Under the pieces are notes generated by a model. The model had not been told where the DNA came from. It searched no databases and saw nothing but the letters and a program-made list of their open reading frames with translations. The translations under genes were made by a program, and so were the position numbers. DNA of 64,000 nt from contig CBDAPE010000014.1 of assembly GCA_965198325.1 (NCBI GenBank), positions 186,001 to 250,000 of the forward strand, read 5' to 3'. Position 1 is the first letter of the stretch, and each line of letters begins with the position of its first letter. Of the stretch, positions 35,856-43,451 are shown one piece after another. This stretch comes from CBDAPE01 sp965198325 (lineage in GTDB: Bacteria; Pseudomonadota; Alphaproteobacteria; UBA828; JAPUJA01).

Positions 35856-37160
35856 CTACCATCTGTTTTCGAACCGTTTCCGCAAATAGACTGCAAACGC
35901 GTTCATGGCGATCAGGAAGACGAGGAGAACCAGGATCGCGGCGCTGGTTTTTTCGGGGAAAGCGCGCTCGGGCCGGTCCGCCCAAAGATAGACCTGTACC
36001 GGTAGGACGGTCGAGGGATCGAACGGCCCGCCGGGGATCTCGACGATGAAGGCAACCATCCCGATCATCAGGAGCGGCGCCGTTTCGCCCAGCGCACGGG
36101 CCATGCCGATAATGGTTCCCGTCAGAATGCCGGGCATGGCGAGTGGCAGGACGTGGTGAAGCACGACCTGGAGCGGCGAGGCGCCGAGCCCGTGGGCCGC
36201 CTCGCAGATCGAGGGCGGAACCGCCTGTATGGCGGCGCGCGTCGCGATGATGATGGTGGGGAGGGTCATGATCATCAGGGTCAGGCCGCCGACGATCGGC
36301 GCGGATCGGGGGAGATTGAAGACCTGGAGGAAGATCGCGAGGCCGAGCAGTCCGAAGATGATCGACGGCACGGCAGCCAGATTGTTGATGTTGACCTCGA
36401 TGAAGTCGGTCCAGCGGTTCGTGGGTGCGAACTCCTCGAGATAAATTGCCGTCGTCACGCCGATGGGGAAGGCAAGCACGAGGGTTATAAGCAGGGTGAA
36501 GAAGGATCCCACGACGGCACCCCAAATTCCGGCCATTTCCGGATCGCGCGAGTCGCCACTGGTGAAGAATCGGGCATTAAACCGGGTCTTGATCGCGTCC
36601 CGGGCGTCGAGCGCATCGATCCAGGTGATTTGCTTATCACTCAACCGGCGGTCGGATTCCGGAACGTCACGCGGGATCTGGTCCTTGATGAACATGTCGA
36701 GATCGCCCGACGAAGGGAGCCAGAGGGTCACGCGGCTGCCGACGATCGAGGGGTCTTCCATCGCCATCTCGCGCAGCTCGAAGCGGGCCGCCTGACTCAC
36801 CAGCTTGGCGAGATCGCGCTTGTCGCGCCGCTTGGTCACATAGGGGAAAATCTCGACGAGACCGGCTTTGATCAGCTTGGCGAAATTCGCGTCGCCAATC
36901 ACCGCGGGATCGTCGGTTCCTTGCGGGTCGACGATCCCGGGATCGAAATAGATTTCGAGACCGACATGGGTCTGCACGAACGCCGTGTGGCCCTTGACCA
37001 CGATGTTGCCGAGCAGGAGCACGAGCACGGCGAGCGCAACCAAGACGGCGGCGAGACCGTAGGTCTTGAACCGCCACTCCGCGCGGTGGCGTTTTCGGTT
37101 GCGCGCGGCAGCGCGCGCCGAAGTTTGCCAGATCTCGGGAACTGCGGACCGATCAGTCAT
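35856..37160 (-). CDS. pstA: Phosphate ABC transporter permease PstA
   Basis: 434 residues from ATG 37160, which overlaps the pstC stop by 8 bases. First membrane span about residues 35-55 (LAAVLVALAVLVLLLGNIVV), then a large periplasmic insert of about 150 residues typical of alphaproteobacterial PstA (longer than the E. coli protein). The BPD-transporter core of five further segments has the EAA loop EAAHGLGASPLQVVLHHVLP. Works with PstC as the channel for phosphate. Confidence 0.95.
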   Translation of the reverse strand: MTDRSAVPEIWQTSARAAARNRKRHRAEWRFKTYGLAAVLVALAVLVLLLGNIVVKGHTAFVQTHVGLEIYFDPGIVDPQGTDDPAVIGDANFAKLIKAGLVEIFPYVTKRRDKRDLAKLVSQAARFELREMAMEDPSIVGSRVTLWLPSSGDLDMFIKDQIPRDVPESDRRLSDKQITWIDALDARDAIKTRFNARFFTSGDSRDPEMAGIWGAVVGSFFTLLITLVLAFPIGVTTAIYLEEFAPTNRWTDFIEVNINNLAAVPSIIFGLLGLAIFLQVFNLPRSAPIVGGLTLMIMTLPTIIIATRAAIQAVPPSICEAAHGLGASPLQVVLHHVLPLAMPGILTGTIIGMARALGETAPLLMIGMVAFIVEIPGGPFDPSTVLPVQVYLWADRPERAFPEKTSAAILVLLVFLIAMNAFAVYLRKRFENRW

Positions 37161-38532
37161 AACGGTCCCGATATTTGCGTACGACGTAAAGGGCCACGAC
37201 ATTGAGCCCGAGCGTGATCAGGAACAGCACGAGACCCAGCGCAAAGGCGGCGAGGGTCTTGGCACTGTCGAATTCCTGATCGCCGACCAGGAGAGTGACG
37301 ATCTGGACCGTAACGGTCGTGACCGCGTCGAACGGATTGGCGGTCAGCTTGGCGGCGAGGCCCGCCGCCATGACGACGATCATGGTTTCGCCGATTGCGC
37401 GCGAGATCGCCAGCAGACACGCCGCGACGATTCCCGGCAGGGCGGCGGGCAGGACGACCTTGCGGATGGTCTCGGATTTCGTCGCGCCCATCGCGAGAGA
37501 GCCGTCGCGCAAGTCCCGGGGAACGGCGACGATGATGTCGTCCGAGAGCGACGAAATGAAGGGAATGATCATGATTCCCATCACTGCACCCGCGGCAAGT
37601 GCACTTTCCGAGGCGACATCGAGACCGAGCGAGGCGCCCAGTGAACGTAAGGCAGGCGCAACGGTGAGCGCGGCGAAGAAGCCGTAAACCACGGTCGGGA
37701 TGCCGGCCAGGATTTCAAGAATCGGTTTGACGATATCGCGCACCCAGGGGCGCGCGTACTCCGCCATGTAGATTGCGGCAAACAGGCCAATCGGAATTGC
37801 CACGATCATGGCGATGGCGGTGATCAAGAGCGTGCCCGTGAACAGGGGAATGGCGCCGAAGGCGCCCGAGCTGCCCACCTGATCCTCACGCAGCGCGGTC
37901 TGGGGGCTCCATTGCAGGCCGAACAGGAATTCGTGGATCGGCACGATCGAGAAGAAGCGGATCGATTCGAAAAGCACCGAGAGCACGATGCCGACCGTGG
38001 TGAAGATCGACGCCGTCGACGCGATGATCAGGAGGATTCGGACTGTCCGTTCGACGGCGGTACGGGCCCGGAAGTCCGCCGAAATACGCCGCGTGCTGAA
38101 CATGAGCCCGGCCACGCCGACCGCGAGCCCGATCCCGACGAGACTCCAGTGGGCTGTTTCGCGCAGGCTGGCATAGCGGTTCGCGGCCTCCTCCAAGGGC
38201 GGCGTGATCGTACCGCTCACGATGCCGGCGGCAAAATTGCGCACGTCGTTCATGAACAGCCCGATCATCTGGGGCGACTGGCTCGCGATCTCGGGGGGCA
38301 GCGCGGCAATGACGAGGCCCTCGAGGATGCGGCCCTGGAGCACGGTCCAGACGATCAGGACGAGCAGCGCGGGCAGGCCGCACCACAGGGCGACGTAATA
38401 GCCGTAATAGCTGGGCAGTGAATGAAGCACCCGCTTGCGCCCGCCAGTTGCAGCCACGGCGCGCCGACGGCCCAGCCAGTAGCCGGCCGAAGCGAGCAGG
38501 AGCAGGATCCCGATCAGAAGGGCGACACTCAT
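37153..38532 (-). CDS. pstC: Phosphate ABC transporter permease PstC
   Basis: 459 residues from ATG 38532 (MSVALLIGILLLLASAGYWL); an ATG at 38571 in frame is also possible. N-terminal extension with a first membrane span followed by GRRRA, a long insert, then the permease core with FLFGLQWSPQTA and EAA-type loop MGATKSETIRKVVLPAALPG. The extended N-terminus is characteristic of alphaproteobacterial PstC. Co-operonic with pstS, pstA and pstB. Confidence 0.95.
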   Translation of the reverse strand: MSVALLIGILLLLASAGYWLGRRRAVAATGGRKRVLHSLPSYYGYYVALWCGLPALLVLIVWTVLQGRILEGLVIAALPPEIASQSPQMIGLFMNDVRNFAAGIVSGTITPPLEEAANRYASLRETAHWSLVGIGLAVGVAGLMFSTRRISADFRARTAVERTVRILLIIASTASIFTTVGIVLSVLFESIRFFSIVPIHEFLFGLQWSPQTALREDQVGSSGAFGAIPLFTGTLLITAIAMIVAIPIGLFAAIYMAEYARPWVRDIVKPILEILAGIPTVVYGFFAALTVAPALRSLGASLGLDVASESALAAGAVMGIMIIPFISSLSDDIIVAVPRDLRDGSLAMGATKSETIRKVVLPAALPGIVAACLLAISRAIGETMIVVMAAGLAAKLTANPFDAVTTVTVQIVTLLVGDQEFDSAKTLAAFALGLVLFLITLGLNVVALYVVRKYRDRYD

Positions 38533-38660
38533 GGGCTGGGACAGACTGGTCGTTTTACGCTGGTACGGCATCCATCGGGGTCCCGGTGCGCGGCCCGGAC
38601 GCCAACAGGATCAGGAGACCGGCTTGGTGGCACTGTTGCGACCTCCCGCCCGGCGCCCGT

Positions 38661-39686
38661 CTAGTCCAGGGGCGTGAACGCCCGGGCCGACGCGGCCATA
38701 GCCGTTCGTTCGTCGTCGGCCAGCGGGATAAGCCCCAGATCGACGAGCAGGCCGTCCTCGCCCCACACGGTCTCGCGGGTGAACACCTCGACAAAATCCT
38801 CGATGCCGGGAATCACGCCCAGATGGGCGTTCTTCACATAGAAATACATGGAGCGTGAGATCGGGTAGCTACCGTCCGCGATGGTCTCGAAATCCGGCTC
38901 GACGCCGTCGACGACGCTGCCCTGCATGCGGTCGAGGTTCTGGTCGAGAAAGGAGAAACCGAAGATGCCGAGCGCGGTTGGGCTCGCCTCGAGCTTCTGG
39001 ACGATCAGATTGTCGTTCTCCCCCGCCTCGACGAAGAGACCGTCCTCGCGGACCGCATGGCAGACCGCCTTGTCCGCGTTCTTCAACGCTTCGAGCTGCC
39101 CGAAGGTCTCGCAGCCGCCCTCCATGGCGAGTTCGACGAAGGCATCGCGCGTGCCCGAGGTCGGCGGCGGGCCGAGCACCTCGATGCGGGTCGCGGGCAG
39201 GGCGGCGTCAATGTCGCTCCACAGCCTATGAGGATTGGCGATCAGGCCGCCGTCACCGTCGGGAACGTCCTTGGCAAGCGCGAGGAAGATCTGGGCAAGG
39301 CCGAGCTCGAAGCGCGGCGATTTCTTGCTGCTGGCCAGCACGATGCCGTCGTAGCCGATCTTGATCTCGGTGATCGCGACGACCCCGTGCTCGGTGCAGG
39401 CGGCGATCTCGCTGGGCTTGATGCGCCGTGAGGCATTTGCGATGTCCGGGTGCTCGACTCCGATCCCGGCGCAGAACAGCTTGAGTCCGCCGCCCGATCC
39501 GGTGCTCTCGACCACCGGCGTCTTGTGTCCGGTTGTCCGGCCGAATTCCTCGGCCACGGCGGCGGAGAAGGGAAACACCGTCGAGGAGCCGACGATGCGG
39601 ATCTGGTCGCGCGCCAGCGCCGCCGCCGAACAGGCCAGACAGACCGCGAGGCCCAAAGCGGCAAAGACAGGAAACGGTCGTGACAT
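38661..39686 (-). CDS. pstS: Phosphate-binding periplasmic protein PstS
   Basis: 341 residues. Signal peptide of about 25 residues (VFAALGLAVCLACSAAALA). Phosphate-binding motifs: IRIVGSSTVFPFSAAVAEEF, ESTGSGGGLKLFCAG, ASRRIKPSE and GPPPTSGTRDAFVELAM. Delivers phosphate to PstCA. A Pho box lies about 65 bases before the start codon. A truncated second copy lies at 41235-41496. Confidence 0.96.
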   Translation of the reverse strand: MSRPFPVFAALGLAVCLACSAAALARDQIRIVGSSTVFPFSAAVAEEFGRTTGHKTPVVESTGSGGGLKLFCAGIGVEHPDIANASRRIKPSEIAACTEHGVVAITEIKIGYDGIVLASSKKSPRFELGLAQIFLALAKDVPDGDGGLIANPHRLWSDIDAALPATRIEVLGPPPTSGTRDAFVELAMEGGCETFGQLEALKNADKAVCHAVREDGLFVEAGENDNLIVQKLEASPTALGIFGFSFLDQNLDRMQGSVVDGVEPDFETIADGSYPISRSMYFYVKNAHLGVIPGIEDFVEVFTRETVWGEDGLLVDLGLIPLADDERTAMAASARAFTPLD

Positions 39687-39750
39687 GAAGGGCTGTCCCC
39701 AAGCCGGTTAAAACAGCGGAACGGCGACCGGCCCCACACTACGACCGGTC

Positions 39751-39769
39751 GATGACCGTTTTATGACAA
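39751..39769 (-). promoter_or_regulatory. Pho box upstream of pstS
   Basis: On the minus strand TTGTCATAAAACGGTCATC: two 7-base half-sites (TGTCATA / GGTCATC) spaced 11 bases apart, matching the PhoB consensus CTGTCATAAAnCTGTCAY. Confidence 0.85.
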
Positions 39770-39801
39770 CGCGGATGTCAGACGGGACGCGGCGGAATAA
39801 A

Positions 39802-39825
39802 GCCGCCCGGACCGCGCCGGGCGGC
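39802..39825 (-). terminator. Terminator of the porin gene
   Basis: A perfect 9-bp stem GCCGCCCGG / CCGGGCGGC with a 6-base loop; on the minus strand it is followed by TTTATT. It separates the porin from the pst operon. Confidence 0.8.
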
Positions 39826-39853
39826 TTCGGCAGGACATCCGTGGGGCGTGGCC

Positions 39854-41155
39854 CTAGAATTTGACCCGGGCGCCACCGGTGGCGACGAAAATGTCTTCGA
39901 GCGAGAGCCCCGTGCGCTCGAGCTCATAGTTGCGCAGGCCCAGATAGAGGTCGGTGCCGATCTTGCTGACCTTCTGCACCGCGGCCACGCCGTAGGCCGT
40001 GCTTTCCTCGCCGGCCGCGCCCTGGTCGTTGCTCAGGTAGTAGTCGACCGAGAAAACGGTCGGGCCGAAGCGGGTGATCGTATCGGTCAGATAGCCCAGC
40101 TTGACGTAATAGAGGTTGCGGTCCTCGCGCCCGGCGAGCTCGTCGGTAAACGAATCGCCGGCGCAGGAGACGCTGATATTGCCGCCGAACGGAAACAGGA
40201 TCGAGGCGGAGGCATTGACCCGCTCGAAGTTGGACCCCGTCGCGCTGCTGTCGAGATAGCCGAGCCCGGCCTTGACCTTGGTCTCGCCGTAGGCCGCGCC
40301 GTAGGACAGTCCGAGATCCCAGGCGTCGCCGTCGGCGTGGGAGGCCGAGAGCGTCGCGCCGTAGACCGACGGTGTATCGTAGCGGATCCGGTCCTTTCGC
40401 CCGTTGCCGTCCATGCTGTCGAAGGAATCGCCGATCGCGATGCCCGAGCTTGCGCCGGTCGCCGTATTGCGGAACTCGAGCCCGCCGGCGAGATCCTCGG
40501 CATCCACGCTGGTCACGACGCCCGTGCCCGACAGGTCGGCTTCGCCGCTGCCGTCCGAAGCGGTCTGGCCCTGGCCCAGCCACAGGCGGCCCAGATCGTC
40601 CTCGGCAAAATAGACTTCGACCTTGCGCTCTTCGAGCGAGGCGCTGGTGTTGTCCTCTACATCCTGGTCGATCTTGATGTCTTGGGAATTGTTCGAGCGG
40701 AACTCGAACTCGAACTGGGCGCCCGCGGTTACCGCGCCCAGCACGGCCTCGCCGATGATCCGGAAGCGGGTCGAGGAGTTGTCGTTGTCCGCGTGGAAAA
40801 AGCGCGAGTCCCGGCCGTCATCGCTGTAGAGCACCATCCGGTTGACCTGGCCCGAGAGATCGACCTTGGCGTTCGGGCTGCCCGCCGCCACGTTGCCGGC
40901 AGCGTCGGGAGCCGGCGTGGGTGCAGGCGCGGGCGCGGCGGGCTGGCTCGCATAGCTGTCGAGCACGCTCTGGTTCGCCGCCATCTGCTCCTTGAGCCGG
41001 GCGATTTCGGCGATCACGGCGTCGAGCTGTTGGGCAAGCAGGTCGTTCTGGGCCCTGAGATCGTCCATCTCGTCGGCCTCGGCAGGCGCACAGGCCAGCG
41101 CCAGAGCCACCAGCGCGGCCCCCGCGACGAACCGCCATTTCGAGAACGCTCCCAT
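39854..41155 (-). CDS. Outer-membrane porin with N-terminal coiled coil, probable Pho-regulon member
   Basis: 433 residues from ATG 41155 (GAAGGAG upstream; an adjacent ATG at 41161 is too close to it). Signal peptide FVAGAALVALALACAPAEA, then a coiled coil (about residues 28-62: DDLRAQNDLLAQQLDAVIAE IARLKEQM split here by my limit), a Pro/Ala linker, and a 16-strand-type barrel. The barrel opens KVDLSGQVNRMVLYSDDGRD and ends ...ATGGARVKF with the terminal Phe of porins. Coiled coil plus barrel resembles phosphate-selective or SLH-like porins. A Pho box 450 bases upstream and the pst location suggest phosphate entry; no direct proof of selectivity. Confidence 0.8.
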   Translation of the reverse strand: MGAFSKWRFVAGAALVALALACAPAEADEMDDLRAQNDLLAQQLDAVIAEIARLKEQMAANQSVLDSYASQPAAPAPAPTPAPDAAGNVAAGSPNAKVDLSGQVNRMVLYSDDGRDSRFFHADNDNSSTRFRIIGEAVLGAVTAGAQFEFEFRSNNSQDIKIDQDVEDNTSASLEERKVEVYFAEDDLGRLWLGQGQTASDGSGEADLSGTGVVTSVDAEDLAGGLEFRNTATGASSGIAIGDSFDSMDGNGRKDRIRYDTPSVYGATLSASHADGDAWDLGLSYGAAYGETKVKAGLGYLDSSATGSNFERVNASASILFPFGGNISVSCAGDSFTDELAGREDRNLYYVKLGYLTDTITRFGPTVFSVDYYLSNDQGAAGEESTAYGVAAVQKVSKIGTDLYLGLRNYELERTGLSLEDIFVATGGARVKF

Positions 41156-41234
41156 CGTCATCTCCTTCTCCCCATCCGCTGAATTCCTTGCCGCCGGCCC
41201 CGAGCCGACGGACATGAGTGCCAATGAATTTACG

Positions 41235-41496
41235 TTATTTTTCGAGTTCATATGCCAATTCTTCGTCTGGGTCCGCTCGGTGACGACGCGGACCCAAGGC
41301 GGGTGGCGGACCCCGCACCTCGATCTTGACGCTGGGCGGGCTTGATTTGACGTCGTTCCAGTAAACGTTGGGGGTTGCGATATAGTCCCCGCTGCCGTCG
41401 GGGCTTTCCCTCGCCACGGCCGCAAAGACCGGAAAATCGGTCGACGACGGTAGCGAGACCGGCAATCGCCGCAACAGCCAAGATCTTCCTGAACAC
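41235..41496 (-). pseudogene. pstS: Decayed second copy of pstS
   Basis: A GTG at 41496 with AGGAGA upstream starts VFRKILAVAAIAGLATVV, a PstS-like signal peptide. After a frameshift the other frame reads AVARESPDGSGDYIATPNVYWNDVKS, split as AVARESPDGSGDYIATP then NVYWNDVK and SVKIEVRGPPP. This aligns with ALAKDVPDGDGGLIANPHR, LWSDID and TRIEVLGPPP in the intact pstS. The roughly 100 residues between signal peptide and this block, and everything after GPPP, are missing. The short ORF ends at 41235. Its Pho box (41611) survives and now lies ahead of the porin. Confidence 0.7.
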
Positions 41497-41610
41497 GGTT
41501 CCCGCTCTCCTGCTCGAAAAGGAAGGCCCGGGAAATCCCGGCTTCGTGCGGCAAGCGCTACGCTCGTGCGAGAGCCTAAGGAGGCCATGTGACGGGATCG
41601 GGTCCGTTCC

Positions 41611-41628
41611 GTGACGGTTTTTTGACAA
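41611..41628 (-). promoter_or_regulatory. Pho box upstream of the decayed pstS and the porin
   Basis: Minus strand TTGTCAAAAAACCGTCAC: half-sites TGTCAAA and CGTCAC in the PhoB spacing. It is 115 bases before the pstS remnant start and about 455 before the porin start. Confidence 0.75.
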
Positions 41629-41688
41629 TGGGATGTCGCCGAGCCGGCCGGGTGGGATCCGCGTCGGGGCGATGCCCCCGGTCCGGGA

Positions 41689-41895
41689 TTAGTCGATGCC
41701 GATGGTCCAGGCGCCGTCCTCGCCGCTCAAGAGGCCGGGTCCGGACGGGATCTCGTCGGGATCGTCGATCTCGCCATCCGCGAATTCGCGACCGCCACAA
41801 GCGGCGAGCATCAAGAGGACGGCCAGCAGAGCGACGGGGTAGAAAACCGGTCCCCGCCGTGCGCCATCGTTACGGGCTGACCGGATCCACGTCAC
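41689..41895 (-). CDS. Small lipoprotein downstream of phoR
   Basis: 68 residues; GTG start overlaps the phoR stop (GTGA). Signal sequence VALLAVLLMLAAC with lipobox L-A-A-C (Cys33), so the mature peptide is about 36 residues, lipid-anchored. It ends in the motif DEIPSGPGLLSGEDGAWTIG, a pattern (EIP-GPGL-SGE-G) I recognise from short alphaproteobacterial lipoproteins of unknown function. Coupling to phoR suggests co-expression rather than a proven link to phosphate. Confidence 0.7.
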   Translation of the reverse strand: MTWIRSARNDGARRGPVFYPVALLAVLLMLAACGGREFADGEIDDPDEIPSGPGLLSGEDGAWTIGID

Positions 41896-43307
41896 GGCTC
41901 ATTCTCCTCTTGGGGCGCGGGACGAAGGAAGACGGTAAAGGTGCTGCCGTCGCCGAGCTCGCTCTCGATCGCGAGCGAACCACGGTGGCGAGCGACGATA
42001 TGTTTGACGATCGCAAGGCCGAGGCCGGTTCCGCCCAGCTCCCGCGAGCGCGCGGTGTCCACCCGGTAGAACCGCTCGGTCAGCCGGGCGAGATGCTCCC
42101 GGGGGATTCCCTCGCCCTGATCCGCCACGCTGACGGCGATGGCGCCGATTGCATCAGCCGGCCAGCCCAGCTCCGCGGGCACGGGCGAAACCGGACGCGC
42201 CGTAATCGTCACTGCGCCGTTCGCATCGCCATACTTGATCGCGTTGTCGAGCAGATTGTGAAACACCTGTGAGAGTTCTCCGCCGTCGCCCCGGGCGATC
42301 AGCGGCCGACCCTCCGTCTCGAGTGTGATGGCGATACCGCGTTGTTCGGCATTCCAGGCAAGATCGCCGCGCGCCGCATCAAGCAGCGCCGGAATGTCCG
42401 CGTCGCCCTCGGGCGTTTCATGTTCCTTCATCTCGATCCGCGAGAGCGAGAGAAGATCATCGACCAAATGAGCCATGCGCCGGGCGTTCTGCTCCATGAT
42501 CTCGAAAAATTGATCCTTCGCGACGGGATCGTCCTTCGCCAGGCCGCGCAGGGTCTCGATGTACCCGATCAGGCCGGCGAGCGGCGTGCGGATCTCATGG
42601 CTCGCGTTGGCGACGAAATCCGCACGCATCTGTTCGCTCCGCTTCATCGCGGTCACGTCGTGCAGGGTCAGGAGCATGGCTGCCTCGCCCCCCGCGCCGA
42701 ATCCCCGGGGGTCGATACGGGCGGTATAATGGCGCTCCGCGGGTTCTGCGACGCTGAAGTCCACGGCCCGCTCGACCTGGGCGTCCCGGGCCGAGTCGAT
42801 CGCTTCGAGCACCGCGGGGTTGCGAAGTGCGGTCGCCACGTCGCGGCCCTCGATCTCGGACCCAAACAGTTCGCGCGCCGCATTGTTGGTTCGAAGGATC
42901 TGGCGGTCGCCATCGAGGAGAAAAAACGGATCGGGCAGCGCGTCCAGAACCCGCCCGATTTCCTGTGCGTCTGAGCTGAGCCGATCGATCCGGTCCATGC
43001 GGCTGCGGTTGAGCCGGTCGAGGCCGTGCGCAAATTCCCGGGTCAGGGGCGAGAACCGAATGCTCGGCGGGTCGGCCTGATCGCGGCGGAGCAACTCGTC
43101 GATATAGGCGCCAAGGCCGTCGATGTCCGTCTGCCGGATGAGCATGGCGGCGAAGCCGCAGAAGGCGACCGCGAAAAAGGCGACGAGCGCCGTCAGCGCG
43201 GGCAAATGACCCAGCCCGGCCAGGACGGCGAACAGCACCGCGGCGGGCAAGGCGATCGTCAGGCTCGGGCCGACGGCGCGGCCAATATGAAGGGGTTCCC
43301 GACCCAT
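41892..43307 (-). CDS. phoR: Phosphate regulon sensor histidine kinase PhoR
   Basis: About 471 residues from ATG 43307 (ATG 43346 also in frame). Two N-terminal membrane spans (about 15-55), then a linker, a PAS domain (VLDALPDPFFLLDGDRQILR ... REL), and the HisKA phospho-acceptor DFVANASHEIRTPLAGLIGY. The ATPase domain has N-box FHNLLDNAIKYG, G1 VADQGEGIPREH, F-box FYRVDTARSRELGG and G2 GTGLGLAIVKHIV. Phosphorylates PhoB. It is separated from phoB by the whole pst operon, an uncommon spacing. Confidence 0.93.
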   Translation of the reverse strand: MGREPLHIGRAVGPSLTIALPAAVLFAVLAGLGHLPALTALVAFFAVAFCGFAAMLIRQTDIDGLGAYIDELLRRDQADPPSIRFSPLTREFAHGLDRLNRSRMDRIDRLSSDAQEIGRVLDALPDPFFLLDGDRQILRTNNAARELFGSEIEGRDVATALRNPAVLEAIDSARDAQVERAVDFSVAEPAERHYTARIDPRGFGAGGEAAMLLTLHDVTAMKRSEQMRADFVANASHEIRTPLAGLIGYIETLRGLAKDDPVAKDQFFEIMEQNARRMAHLVDDLLSLSRIEMKEHETPEGDADIPALLDAARGDLAWNAEQRGIAITLETEGRPLIARGDGGELSQVFHNLLDNAIKYGDANGAVTITARPVSPVPAELGWPADAIGAIAVSVADQGEGIPREHLARLTERFYRVDTARSRELGGTGLGLAIVKHIVARHRGSLAIESELGDGSTFTVFLRPAPQEENEP

Positions 43308-43451
43308 AGGCCCTCGATCCTGCGTGGTGACGGGGCGCCTAGACAAGCCCGAAGGGGTTCCCGCGTCAAGCGGCCAACATCGCGAAGCCGCTTACGACGG
43401 CCCCAAAACGGGCTCTCCGGTCGGCCGGGCGGCTGTGGTACGGTTGCCGCC

